Assembly (NCBI GenBank): GCA_018240065.1
Contig: JAFEGH010000004.1
Location: 62,001 to 126,000, forward strand
Direction: 5' to 3'
Length of the DNA stretch: 64,000 nucleotides
DNA from: Verrucomicrobiota bacterium
GTDB taxonomy: Bacteria > Chlamydiota > Chlamydiia > Chlamydiales > Rhabdochlamydiaceae
A program made the position numbers and the translations under genes. This document shows, piece by piece, positions 24,386-33,025 of this stretch. How positions within the stretch are numbered: the first letter of the stretch is position 1; every line of letters starts with the position of its first letter. Below the pieces are notes generated by a model. It ran no database searches and was not told the DNA's origin. It worked only from the letters and a program-made list of their open reading frames with translations.

Positions 24386-25190
24386 ACTCATCAATCGACA
24401 GCCCTTCCGGCCGCTCTGTAATGGGGTGGCCGATGTTGAGAAGGGCCTGTTCCACTTTTTCAGAACCGTAGAGATCTTTCAGTGAAGAGCGGAGCATCTT
24501 TCTGCGCTGGCCGAAGGCTGTCCGCGTGAGCTGGAAAAATCGATCGGTCTCTTTTTCCAGCAGTGGAGGGTGGAGTTTGCAGTTGACCACGGAGGAGTGG
24601 ACTTTGGGCTTGGGGTAGAAGCAGTTGGGGCTGACGACGAAGCTTTTGTCGACAGAGGCGTAGAATTGCAGAAAGACGGTGAAGCTGCTGTATTCAGGGG
24701 TCCCTTTTTTCGATTGCATCCTGTCTGCGAACTCTTTTTGCACCATGATCGTTAGCGAGTCGATGAGGTGGTGCAAAGGCAGAAGCAGGGTGAGGATCGG
24801 CGTCGTGATATGGTAGGGAAGGTTGGCGACGACTTTGGCTTTTTTGCCAGCCCGTTTTTCCAGCGTTTCAACGAGAGGGAATTTCAGGATGTCCTCACGG
24901 ACGACCTCTAAGCGGTTGTCGGATGTTTGAAGACGGAGGAGCGCTGCTGAGAACATCGCGTCCATTTCGACGGCGAGCACGTGGGCTCCTCTTTCCAGCA
25001 GTCCCTGCGTGAGGGCGCCGGGGCCGGGGCCGATCTCGATGACGAAATCACCTGCCTGGACGGATGCCGCGTCGATGATCTTTTGAATGATGTTGCCATC
25101 GATGAGAAAATTTTGAGAGAGCCCTTTTTTCGCATGCAGGCCTTGCTCTTTCAAGAAGGCCTGGAGATCAGAGGGCTTGTACACTTTCAT
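24348..25190 (-). CDS. rsmA: 16S rRNA (adenine1518/1519-N6)-dimethyltransferase
   Basis: KsgA/RsmA, 280 residues, dimethylates two adjacent adenosines in the 3' hairpin of 16S rRNA. Motifs: QNFLIDGNIIQKIIDAA, SAM motif I VIEIGPGPGALTQGLLERG, acidic LAVEMDAMF, and catalytic NLPYHITTPIL. The C-terminal helical domain (TRTAFGQRRKMLRSSLKDLY) is present. The ATG overlaps the stop of the surA-like gene by four bases (25187-25190), so the pair is translationally coupled, as for CT355-CT354 in C. trachomatis. The 3' end overlaps dacF tail-to-tail. Confidence 0.97.
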   Translation of the reverse strand: MKVYKPSDLQAFLKEQGLHAKKGLSQNFLIDGNIIQKIIDAASVQAGDFVIEIGPGPGALTQGLLERGAHVLAVEMDAMFSAALLRLQTSDNRLEVVREDILKFPLVETLEKRAGKKAKVVANLPYHITTPILTLLLPLHHLIDSLTIMVQKEFADRMQSKKGTPEYSSFTVFLQFYASVDKSFVVSPNCFYPKPKVHSSVVNCKLHPPLLEKETDRFFQLTRTAFGQRRKMLRSSLKDLYGSEKVEQALLNIGHPITERPEGLSIDEFISLYGLLSVSA

Positions 25191-26233
25191 TTGAGTGCAA
25201 AGGGTTGGAAGTCGCTCGGCAAGTTTTCCGTCATGTGCTTTTCATCATAGCCGAGGCGCTCGCGCAACTTGACGAGATACTGGGAGTTTTCTTTGCTGGC
25301 GGCGTTCTGGAGGAGTTGATCTTTGATCTGATCGGCCATTTTCTCGAAGGAGGGAACTTGTTTTTTGGAGTGCTTCTTCAGATAGAAGATCCGGTAGACG
25401 ACAGAGTTGTCGACTCTGCTGACTTGCGCGATCGGCTGGCTGAAAGAGTTTTCGGTCAGGGTCTTGAGGACCTCTTTGTGGGAAGAGGAAACGCTTCTCT
25501 CATCGGCCTGCATGTCGGGAGAGAGGGAGACGGTCGTCGCCTCGTCAGGCGTTTTCAGCTGTTCCGAAAGGGCCACGAGGTCGAGCTTGCTGCTGAGCAG
25601 CTCCATCGCGCGGGAGGCGAGCGCTTCGCTGGCTGTCTTATCGGCAGAGCGGATGGAGAGGACCTGGTATTGCCACTCTTCCATCTCGGGGTTCTTCTCG
25701 CAGAAATCTTTGTAGGCTTCTTTGACGTCTTTGGAGTTGACGCTGCTCAAGGCTTTGGAATTGACGCGGAACCACATCATGCGCTGCACGATCATCTCGT
25801 CATGGATCATTGTCTTCGCTTCTTCGTAGGTCAGTCCGAGCGTATCGAGGATGGGCATGATGTTCGGGCCGAAGCGGGTCAGCATCTCTTCGCGCACTTC
25901 CGCTTCTGTGACTTTGACTTCGAGTTTCTCGGCGTCGGCGATCATGAGCTCGGTGTCGATCATCTGCGTCAAATAATCGCGCCACTGGGAAGAGTAAAAC
26001 TGGTAGCGGGCCATTTTCGAATTGGCCAGATGGGCGTAGTTTTTTTGGAGATAAAGGTCCATTTTCTTCATCACGTCGACAACGGAGATCGTTTTGCCGT
26101 TCACTTTCGCCAGGATGCGGTTATAGATGATGAGATCTTCCGGTTCCTGCTGCTGCATGGGAGGGACTTCGATGTCGGCGGAAAGTGAGCCGAGGCAGCA
26201 AAAAGTAGCGAGGAGAAAGGGGGTGATTTTCAT
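25187..26233 (-). CDS. SurA-like periplasmic chaperone/PPIase
   Basis: 348 residues with signal peptide MKITPFLLATFCCLGSLSA. The N-terminal part matches the SurA chaperone fold: YNRILAKVNGKTISVVDVMK followed by long helices and EAEVREEMLTRFGPNIM. A single parvulin-like segment follows (EEWQYQVLSIRS ... TENSFSQPIAQVSRVDNSVV ... IFYLKKHSK), but it lacks clear catalytic residues, so chaperone activity is more likely than isomerase activity. It handles unfolded outer-membrane proteins in the periplasm. Conserved neighbourhood with rsmA (CT355/CT354 in C. trachomatis). Confidence 0.8.
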   Translation of the reverse strand: MKITPFLLATFCCLGSLSADIEVPPMQQQEPEDLIIYNRILAKVNGKTISVVDVMKKMDLYLQKNYAHLANSKMARYQFYSSQWRDYLTQMIDTELMIADAEKLEVKVTEAEVREEMLTRFGPNIMPILDTLGLTYEEAKTMIHDEMIVQRMMWFRVNSKALSSVNSKDVKEAYKDFCEKNPEMEEWQYQVLSIRSADKTASEALASRAMELLSSKLDLVALSEQLKTPDEATTVSLSPDMQADERSVSSSHKEVLKTLTENSFSQPIAQVSRVDNSVVYRIFYLKKHSKKQVPSFEKMADQIKDQLLQNAASKENSQYLVKLRERLGYDEKHMTENLPSDFQPFALK

Positions 26234-26273
26234 AATTTTTCGCTTCCGTTAAATAGTGAAGTTGCTACAGAAG

Positions 26274-27410
26274 TTAACCCTTCTTTTTTTTAAAGACAAC
26301 GCCGAAGAAACCGTCCATTTCTCCGGAGACGGGGAATGTGGAGAAAGGCTCTCCGACCTGTTCAAGCGGGAAGTTCTGCAGAAAGTACTCTGCCTGCTGG
26401 TGATTTTCCTGCGGAAGGACGCTGCATGTGGCGTAGACGATATGCGCGCCGGGTTTGAGATAGGTCATCGCCTCCGCGAAGATCTGCCTTTGTTCGGCGA
26501 CTAAGCGGTGGAGCATCTCTTCATCGAATTTCCACTTCATGTCGGGATTGCGGCGGAGCGTTCCAGTGCCGGTGCAGGGAGCGTCGACGAGGACCCAGTC
26601 CATCCTTCCTCTAATTCCGCTTTTATTGGGAGAGTCGGAAGGGAGCGGCTGGGCGTTCTGGATTCCTGCGCGCTTCAGTCTTTTTTTCGCCTCTTGCAAA
26701 GCGATCGGGCGGACGTCGTGGAGGAATAATTGTCCGCTTCCTTTCATTTTAGGAGCGATGGCAAGCGATTTCCCTCCGGAGCCGGCGCAGTAGTCGAGGA
26801 AGCGTTCTCCGGACTTGATGGCGACGAGATCGGCGATCAGTTGGCTGGCCTCGTCCTGCACTTCGAAAAGGCCTGCTTTAAATTCTTCCGTGCCGAAGAA
26901 GTTGATCTTGTCTTTAAAGCGGATGCCTGCGGCGGAGTGTGTGCAGAGGGAGACCTGATATTGTCCTTTCCATTTTTCAAAAAGCTCTTCGCGGGTCGTC
27001 TTGAGGAGATTGACACGCACGGTGGTCGGGGCGGGCTCATTGCAGGAGAGGCAAAAGGCGTTTGCCTTTTCTTCGCCAAGGGAGTTTGCGAGCAGGTCAT
27101 AGAAGGCTTTTGGGAAGCTGACGCGGATGTGGGCGGGGATTGCCGCATCGCGCTGCAGCTCGGCAGGGGAATAGCGACTGTAGGCGCGGAACCTTGTCTC
27201 CCAGTTCAAGGGCTTGTCGGCCACATGGTCGAGGAGCGCGCGCCAACGGATCATGCCGTAGATTGCTTCGCAGATCTCTTTTCTGTCTTTGGAGCCGACA
27301 GCAGTATGCTGGCGGAAATAATTGCGCAAATACACATCGAGCGGAAGCGGCTGCTTCTCGAAGGCAGGGAGGATTTGCAAAAGGTGGTGTTCGCGAAAAG
27401 GTCTTCTCAT
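26274..27410 (-). CDS. rsmB: RsmB/NOP2/Sun-family rRNA cytosine-C5 methyltransferase
   Basis: 378 residues, an m5C RNA methyltransferase (called fmu in Chlamydia, CT553). The N-terminal NusB-like helical domain is followed by the family signature EVQDEASQLIADLVAIKSGE. SAM motif I is FLDYCAGSGGKSLAIA. The two catalytic cysteines are in DAPCTGTGTLRRNPD and ATCSVLPQEN. It probably modifies C967 or an equivalent of 16S rRNA. It lies upstream of surA-rsmA on the same strand, so three genes for rRNA and envelope maintenance are grouped. Confidence 0.9.
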   Translation of the reverse strand: MRRPFREHHLLQILPAFEKQPLPLDVYLRNYFRQHTAVGSKDRKEICEAIYGMIRWRALLDHVADKPLNWETRFRAYSRYSPAELQRDAAIPAHIRVSFPKAFYDLLANSLGEEKANAFCLSCNEPAPTTVRVNLLKTTREELFEKWKGQYQVSLCTHSAAGIRFKDKINFFGTEEFKAGLFEVQDEASQLIADLVAIKSGERFLDYCAGSGGKSLAIAPKMKGSGQLFLHDVRPIALQEAKKRLKRAGIQNAQPLPSDSPNKSGIRGRMDWVLVDAPCTGTGTLRRNPDMKWKFDEEMLHRLVAEQRQIFAEAMTYLKPGAHIVYATCSVLPQENHQQAEYFLQNFPLEQVGEPFSTFPVSGEMDGFFGVVFKKKKG

Positions 27411-27422
27411 GGTGAAGAAATA

Positions 27423-28262
27423 TTATTCCTCTTGAGGATTTTCGCTAAGAACTAAATGCAGTTCAGAGATATGAGTGCGCTTTGGCACGATTTTTAGGCC
27501 CGGGATGTCAGCAATTTTCAGGATTGCGCGGGCTTCTTCGACGAAATCCTCCGGGGGGGTGGATCCCATTGCATACTCATAGCGCAGCCCCTGCTGCCAA
27601 AGAGCGTCGGAGATGCGGAACTCGATGAAAGGGATGTCTTGTCCGACTTTGATCCAGACAGGATAGTCGGCGCCGCGCGAGGTGCTTAAGCCTTCGCCGG
27701 GTGCGCATTTGCGCGCGATGAGGGCGGCGAAATAGCGGTTCGGGTCATCCTGGAGAAGTTTAAAATCTCTGGGAGGCGTCGCTCTCTTCCCCAGAATATT
27801 ATAAGGGTAGGCCCAGCCTTGTTTTTCCATCTCTTCCCAAAAGGCTTTTTCATCAAGGTCGGAGAGGTCGGCGATCACTTTGACAGGGACGGTGGCGGCG
27901 CCGAAATGCAGAGCGGCGAGAAGATGATGGTGGCCGTCGCATAGGAAGTAGCCATAAGGACCCTTGACCACAGGAACGGTGTCATGGGAGGCTAGCACGC
28001 TCTTTCCTTCGTCGTATTTGAGAGTCCAGGATTTTGTCTCTTCGTCCCAGACGGCGTTTTTGGAGTGCTGGATCTCTTTGATCTTGGCCTGGACGTTTTC
28101 ACTGCTATAGCGGAGCTGGGAAGGGAAGATTTGATTGGTGTCCATGTAGATAGTCTCTTCCTTAGGAACGGTTTGTTCGAGTTGCACTTTCTCAGATGCG
28201 GAAAAACCATTTGTAATAAGAGAGGCGGAAGAAAATAAAAGTGTAAATAAAAGATTGATCAT
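27423..28262 (-). CDS. Secreted ParB-like (ParBc_2-type) protein
   Basis: 279 residues. The N-terminus MINLLFTLLFSSASLITNGF is a signal peptide or membrane anchor, so the protein should leave the cytoplasm. The body matches the putative ParB-like nuclease family: a start with TNQIFPSQLRYSSENVQAK, then a core YFLCDGHHHLLAALHFGAAT with the DGHHxLxA signature and VPVKVIADLSDLDEKAFWEE. A C-terminal extension (RYFAALIARKCAPGEGLS and on) follows. Cytoplasmic ParB-type proteins hydrolyse CTP or bind DNA; an exported version suggests a periplasmic or effector role. It lies upstream of rsmB with a 12-base gap. Confidence 0.75.
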   Translation of the reverse strand: MINLLFTLLFSSASLITNGFSASEKVQLEQTVPKEETIYMDTNQIFPSQLRYSSENVQAKIKEIQHSKNAVWDEETKSWTLKYDEGKSVLASHDTVPVVKGPYGYFLCDGHHHLLAALHFGAATVPVKVIADLSDLDEKAFWEEMEKQGWAYPYNILGKRATPPRDFKLLQDDPNRYFAALIARKCAPGEGLSTSRGADYPVWIKVGQDIPFIEFRISDALWQQGLRYEYAMGSTPPEDFVEEARAILKIADIPGLKIVPKRTHISELHLVLSENPQEE

Positions 28263-28397
28263 GGTTTTTTATGCAGCTTGTTTTTTATACAAATATAATT
28301 GATTGTAGATTAAAATTCTTCTTCAAAAAAAATCGTGACTTCCGTTTCCATCTTTAATATATTAAAGAGTAGTTAGAGAATTCTTTAAAGGGTCTTT

Positions 28398-28868
28398 ATG
28401 AGCATAATTCAATCCTTGGTCGCCTTTATAGGGCGGGCCTTACTCAGTATTATTTTTATCGCTTCTGCTATCCACAAAATCGCAGACTGGCAGGGGACTT
28501 TGCAATATTTGGTACAGGCGCTGACCGACTGGCTTGCTCTTAGCGCCGGCAACGCCATGATTCAGAACGGAGTTGAATGGGCGCTTTCCAACGCCAGCCT
28601 ACTGCTTACCTTGGCGGTGGTCTTCGAGCTCATCGGCGGACTGCTTGTCTTTTTAGGGCTTTGGACTCGGCTCGGAGCTTTGCTGCTCATCCTGTTCCTT
28701 ATTCCGGCAACTCTGGTGTTCCATCATTTCTGGCAGCTTCAGGGAGCTGACCGTCAGATGCAGATGATCAATTTCATGAAGAACGTCAGCATCACGGGCG
28801 GCCTGCTTTTCCTCCTGGCCGTCGGAAAAGGAAGGAAATGTTCCAGCGGTCATGATAAATCGGAATAA
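28398..28868 (+). CDS. DoxX-family membrane protein
   Basis: 156 residues with four hydrophobic helices. The DoxX signature is visible: GRALLSIIFIASAIHKIADW near the N-terminus, LTLAVVFELIGGLLVFLGLW, and TRLGALLLILFLIPATLVFH. Members are inner-membrane proteins linked to quinone/thiol redox chemistry; the exact role is unknown. AAAGGG precedes the ATG. It overlaps the lnt start by 17 bases and is therefore co-transcribed with it. C. trachomatis has a thioesterase gene (CT535) here instead. Confidence 0.85.
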   Translation: MSIIQSLVAFIGRALLSIIFIASAIHKIADWQGTLQYLVQALTDWLALSAGNAMIQNGVEWALSNASLLLTLAVVFELIGGLLVFLGLWTRLGALLLILFLIPATLVFHHFWQLQGADRQMQMINFMKNVSITGGLLFLLAVGKGRKCSSGHDKSE

Positions 28869-30513
28869 ATCGGCCGCGGTCCTCGGTTTTGTATCCAGTT
28901 TCGTGATTGTCGCATTGGGCCAACCCGCTCGCGCGGGCTGGCTCGGTGCGCTTGCTGCGATCTTTGGATTCGCTCTTTTCTTCAACAGCCTGCCAGCGGC
29001 TTTGTCTCCCTTCCGCAGATTTTTGATGGGGACAGTGTGGTTTGCCGCCGTCCAGCTTGTCCAGCTCTCCTGGATGACATCGATCGAGTTCCAGGGGTAT
29101 TACATCCTCTTTGTGTATGTGTGTCTGTGTATCGGCGTCGGATGCCAGTTCGGCCTCCTGACAATGCTTGTTCCCGGGGAGGGGAAGATCCCCCTTGCCA
29201 AGATCCTGGTTTGTGCGGCTCTTTGGACTTTGATGGAGTGGACGCGCCTCTTCTTCATCTGCGGATTTTCGTGGAATCCTAGCGGGCTTGCGCTGACCCA
29301 TTTCACTCATGCCATGCAATTTGCCAGCGTCTTCGGGGTTTTTGGCCTCACGTTTTGGGTGATGCTCACCAACCTGATCGCCCTGACTGTGTGGAGGCAG
29401 AAATTTCCGCTGGTCAAAGTATTGGGATTTGCCGCCTTGGCCGCCGTTCCCTATCTTTTCGGAACGCAGCATTTTAACCGCCATTTGGCGGAGAGCGGGA
29501 AAACCAATAAGAGGTTCGATGTGGCCCTGGTCCAGACGGACTTGCTTCCGTCGGAGAAGCTCCCGCAGCAGGGGCGCGCTGAGGAATTCGTCTCTCCTTT
29601 TGTGCAATGGGAGCGGATCATCAAAAAACTCAAGGTCAATAGGGGGGCTAAGTGGGACATGATCGTCCTGCCCGAAGCGGCTGTTCCTTTGCAATCGGAT
29701 ATGACGCTTTATCCACTGGAGAGGGTCAAACAGATGTTGGCCGCAGAGTTTGGGCCTGAAATTGAAAGCAGTTTTCCGCCCTTTGCATTTCCCTATGCGG
29801 AAGAGCGGCTCGTAAACGGACAGATCATGATTTGCGTTTCCAATCTCTTCTGGTGTCAGAGTCTTTCAAATTATTTCAAAGCGGAACTTGTCGCAGGGCT
29901 GGACCATGTCGACAAGGAAGCGGAGAAAAATTTTAATTCCGCCTTCTACCTGAAGCCAGATAACGGTCCGATGCAGCGCTACGACAAGCAGGTACTGCTT
30001 CCCTTAGCGGAGTATTTGCCTTTCGATTTTTTAAAACCGCTGACAAAAAGTTACGGAATCGTCGATTTTTTCACCCACGGCAAAGAATCGAAAGTATTCG
30101 GCGCAAAGGTCCCTTTCAGCGCGTCGATCTGTTATGAAGAGACCTTTCCGGAGGTCATGCGCGAGGGAAGGTCGAAAGGAGCTGAGCTCTTCGTCAATGT
30201 CACCAACGACAACTACTATCCCGATTCGAGCCTGCACAGACAGCATTTGTTCCATGCGCGCTTAAGGGCCGTCGAGAACGGGATCCCGCTGGTCCGGTCG
30301 TGCAACGCAGGGATAAGCGCGGCAATCGACAGTTTTGGAAGGGTGGCGGGCGCAGAAAATTCCTTAGTTAATTCCTGCGGGGTTCTGAGCTGCTCTTTGA
30401 GCTCCTACACTTACCCGACTCTCTATACTTTCTGGGGAGATGGCGGCATCGTCAGTATTTGTCTGATCATCTGCCTTTCAGCCTGGAGATTTCATATTTT
30501 CAAAGAAGAATAA
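28852..30513 (+). CDS. lnt: Apolipoprotein N-acyltransferase
   Basis: Lnt/CutE, 553 residues, adds the third acyl chain to the N-terminal Cys of lipoproteins in the inner membrane. About six to seven N-terminal membrane helices precede a nitrilase-like periplasmic domain. The Glu-Lys-Cys triad is visible in VLPEAAVPL, DKQVLLPLAEYLPF and SASICYEETFPEV. A last helix (GGIVSICLIICLSAWRFHIF) anchors the C-terminus. It lies upstream of lpxC as in C. trachomatis (CT534, CT533). The lipoprotein and lptE-like genes elsewhere in the window are likely substrates. Confidence 0.94.
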   Translation: MINRNKSAAVLGFVSSFVIVALGQPARAGWLGALAAIFGFALFFNSLPAALSPFRRFLMGTVWFAAVQLVQLSWMTSIEFQGYYILFVYVCLCIGVGCQFGLLTMLVPGEGKIPLAKILVCAALWTLMEWTRLFFICGFSWNPSGLALTHFTHAMQFASVFGVFGLTFWVMLTNLIALTVWRQKFPLVKVLGFAALAAVPYLFGTQHFNRHLAESGKTNKRFDVALVQTDLLPSEKLPQQGRAEEFVSPFVQWERIIKKLKVNRGAKWDMIVLPEAAVPLQSDMTLYPLERVKQMLAAEFGPEIESSFPPFAFPYAEERLVNGQIMICVSNLFWCQSLSNYFKAELVAGLDHVDKEAEKNFNSAFYLKPDNGPMQRYDKQVLLPLAEYLPFDFLKPLTKSYGIVDFFTHGKESKVFGAKVPFSASICYEETFPEVMREGRSKGAELFVNVTNDNYYPDSSLHRQHLFHARLRAVENGIPLVRSCNAGISAAIDSFGRVAGAENSLVNSCGVLSCSLSSYTYPTLYTFWGDGGIVSICLIICLSAWRFHIFKEE

Positions 30514-30737
30514 AACATTTACTTGCGCAGCTTCTTTCCAAACCAGAAAGCGTTTCAAATTAAAATTTTCAGAAAAAACCATCACGAATTTTTTCACAGA
30601 CGTAAAATAGCGCGATTTTAACCTCGTACGGTTTGGTTTCACCCAGAATCGGCTTGAATTAAAAGCTCAATTTTAGGTACTTTCTTTACGATAAGCATGA
30701 GGAAAGATCTCTTTCCATTAGAACCTTGAGGTTTCTA

Positions 30738-31637
30738 TTGTCATTCCCGTGTGAACTTTCGGCTTTAAACGACAGCCGAGTCGCGCCACTTAAAAAGAAG
30801 CAACGTACCCTGCAGCGCATTGTCTCTGCAGCCGGAGTCGGTCTTTTTAGCGGTGAAAAAGTTTCTATACGCCTGTGCCCGACAGGAGAAAATACCGGTA
30901 TTGTCTTCCAACGCATCGATTTGCCCCATCGGCCGATCCTCCCCGCGCGCTCAGAGTACGTGCAGGGAACCCCCCGCTGCACAATTATTGGCAATGGCAA
31001 AGAGACAGTACAAACCGTCGAGCATTTGCTGGCAGCAGTGCGAGCTTATGGCATTGACAACATCCTCATTGAAATTTCCGGTTCAGAAGTCCCCATTTTC
31101 GATGGAAGCTCCAGGCATTTCGTTGAGATGATCGAAGAAGCCGGCATCTGCGAACTGGACGCCGAACAGGACGTGTATCGTCTGAAGACTCCTATCTTCT
31201 GGTCTCAAGGGGACATCCACCTCATCGCCCTCCCGTCGGAAGAATACCGTATCAGCTATACTCTGCATTATCCGCACTCCAAGACCATCGGGACCCAGTT
31301 TTACACTTTCGCGCTTGACGAAGAGCGCTTTAAAAATGAGATTGCCTCTTGCCGCACGTTTTCTATTTATGAAGAAATCGCTCCTATGATAGAGAAGGGG
31401 CTCGTTAAGGGAGGAAGTCTAGATAACGCCGTCATCATCAAAGGCGACGAAGTTATCAATCCAGGGGGATTGCGTTTTCCAGACGAGATGGCCCGACATA
31501 AGGTGTTAGACCTGATCGGAGATCTCTCGCTGGTGCCGCCATTCCTGGCTCATGTGGTCGCAGTTCGCTCCGGCCACGCTTCCAATAACGCATTTGCCAA
31601 ACAGTTGTTAAATCACATTAAGATGGAGAATTCGTGA
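30738..31637 (+). CDS. lpxC: UDP-3-O-acyl-N-acetylglucosamine deacetylase
   Basis: Zinc enzyme for the committed step of lipid A synthesis, about 300 residues. Motifs: RTLQRIVSAAGVGLFSGEKV at the N-terminus, zinc ligands in TVEHLLAAV and RHKVLDLIGDL, and the catalytic C-terminal SGHASNN. No ATG occurs in frame near the 5' end. I place the start at TTG 30738 because TGAGG lies six bases upstream; another TTG at 30726 opens the frame earlier. A ten-codon ATG-started ORF at 30697-30729 overlaps the 5' end and may influence initiation. Its stop overlaps the fabZ start (TGATG). Confidence 0.95.
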   Translation: MSFPCELSALNDSRVAPLKKKQRTLQRIVSAAGVGLFSGEKVSIRLCPTGENTGIVFQRIDLPHRPILPARSEYVQGTPRCTIIGNGKETVQTVEHLLAAVRAYGIDNILIEISGSEVPIFDGSSRHFVEMIEEAGICELDAEQDVYRLKTPIFWSQGDIHLIALPSEEYRISYTLHYPHSKTIGTQFYTFALDEERFKNEIASCRTFSIYEEIAPMIEKGLVKGGSLDNAVIIKGDEVINPGGLRFPDEMARHKVLDLIGDLSLVPPFLAHVVAVRSGHASNNAFAKQLLNHIKMENS

Positions 31638-32104
31638 TGGGCGCCACAGTTTCCAGTCAACCTGTCATTTTAAATGTGAAGGAAATCACCAAAATATTGC
31701 CTCACCGCTACCCCTTCTTGCTCGTCGACAGGATTACTTATCTGAATCTCGAAGAAAATGTCATCATCGGACAAAAGAACGTGACGGTTAATGAGCAATT
31801 TTTCCAGGGACACTTTCCAGGCGTACCGATCATGCCGGGAGTACTCATTCTGGAAGCTTTAGCGCAGTGCGGGGGTGTTCTCGTTCACAAAAAAGGACAT
31901 TGCGAAAAGATCGCGGTCCTGCTCAATATTAATAATGCCAAATTCAGGAAGCCTGTCGTTCCTGGAGATGTCGTGATGCTCCACGCCACCGGTCTGCACA
32001 TCACCAATAAAGGTGGAAGGGTCATGGCGAAAGCGATGGTCAACGAGCAGCTGGCCGTAGAAGCTGAAATTGGGTTTGCTCTCGTGGATAAAGAGCAGCT
32101 CTAA
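31637..32104 (+). CDS. fabZ: 3-hydroxyacyl-ACP dehydratase
   Basis: Hot-dog-fold dehydratase of 155 residues removing water from 3-hydroxyacyl-ACP in fatty acid elongation. The catalytic His is in [13 protein letters not shown] and [12 protein letters not shown], the Glu in [11 protein letters not shown]. Start at ATG 31637 with GGAG eight bases upstream; GTG at 31634 is in frame but less likely. It overlaps the lpxC stop by one base. Grouping lpxC-fabZ-lpxA places competition for hydroxyacyl-ACP and its use in lipid A under one control, as in C. trachomatis CT533-CT531. Confidence 0.96.
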   Translation: MGATVSSQPVILNVKEITKILPHRYPFLLVDRITYLNLEENVIIGQKNVTVNEQFFQGHFPGVPIMPGVLILEALAQCGGVLVHKKGHCEKIAVLLNINNAKFRKPVVPGDVVMLHATGLHITNKGGRVMAKAMVNEQLAVEAEIGFALVDKEQL

Positions 32105-32154
32105 GTTGGTGGAACAAAGTAACCAGAAGAAAATCACTCAAGAATTGGAATACC

Positions 32155-33009
32155 ATGTCTCAGTCAAAAATTCATCCTTCTGCAATTATTGAGCCGGGAG
32201 CGAAGGTAGGCAATAACGTCACGATCGAAGCATATGCAGTGATCAAAGGTACTGTTACGCTTGAGGACGACGTGGTTGTCAAATCTCACGCTTATATCGA
32301 CGGCAACACGACGATTGGCGCCGGCACTGTGATATGGCCTTCTGCGAGCATCGGCACTAAGACGCAGGATCTCAAGTTCAAAGGCGAAAAGACATATGTT
32401 ATCATCGGCAAGAACTGCGAAATCCGCGAATTTGTCACGATCAACTCTTCTTGCAATGAAAATTCCGTCGTCCGCATCGGGGACAACTGCCTAATCATGG
32501 CTTACTGCCACGTCGCGCACAATTGCGAAATTGGCAACCGCGTCATCATGGCCAATAACGCCATGCTGGCAGGGCACGTCATTGTCGAAGACAACGCGAT
32601 TATCGGCGGAATGACTCCTGTGCACCAGTTTTCCCGCATCGGCCAATATGCCATGGTTGGAGGCTTTAGCCGCATCACGCATGACGTCCCTCCCTACACA
32701 ATCGGCGCAGGCTCTCCCTACAAATTGGGCGGTCTTAACCTCGTCGGGCTCAAACGCCACGGCTTTCAGCTGGATGTTCGAAGGTCGCTTGCCAAAGCAT
32801 TTAAACTCACTTACCGCTCCCATCTCCGCATGTCGGAGGCCCTCGCGCAAATCGAAAGCGAAATTGAAATGAATCCCCACGTGAAGCATTGGCTCGAATT
32901 CTGCCGCAACTCCAAGAGAGGTTTGATCGGCTTCCAGGGTGGTTCAGTGCAGCCTCTACCTGAAGATGAATACGAAGAGCTCGAAGAGCTTCTCGAAGAA
33001 AAAGTGTAG
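32155..33009 (+). CDS. lpxA: UDP-N-acetylglucosamine acyltransferase
   Basis: First acylation step of lipid A, 284 residues. The N-terminal two thirds are left-handed beta-helix hexapeptide repeats ([49 protein letters not shown]). The catalytic His lies in [20 protein letters not shown]. The C-terminal helical domain is standard, with an acidic tail ([15 protein letters not shown]) a little longer than in E. coli. It overlaps none of its neighbours in the chosen annotation; fmt follows after 16 bases. Confidence 0.96.
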   Translation: MSQSKIHPSAIIEPGAKVGNNVTIEAYAVIKGTVTLEDDVVVKSHAYIDGNTTIGAGTVIWPSASIGTKTQDLKFKGEKTYVIIGKNCEIREFVTINSSCNENSVVRIGDNCLIMAYCHVAHNCEIGNRVIMANNAMLAGHVIVEDNAIIGGMTPVHQFSRIGQYAMVGGFSRITHDVPPYTIGAGSPYKLGGLNLVGLKRHGFQLDVRRSLAKAFKLTYRSHLRMSEALAQIESEIEMNPHVKHWLEFCRNSKRGLIGFQGGSVQPLPEDEYEELEELLEEKV

Positions 33010-33025
33010 AGTTTCTGAAAATTCT

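Noticed and set aside
25205..26188. 327-aa plus-strand open frame
   Set aside because: Antisense to the surA-like gene; composition typical of a reverse reading, no ribosome site.
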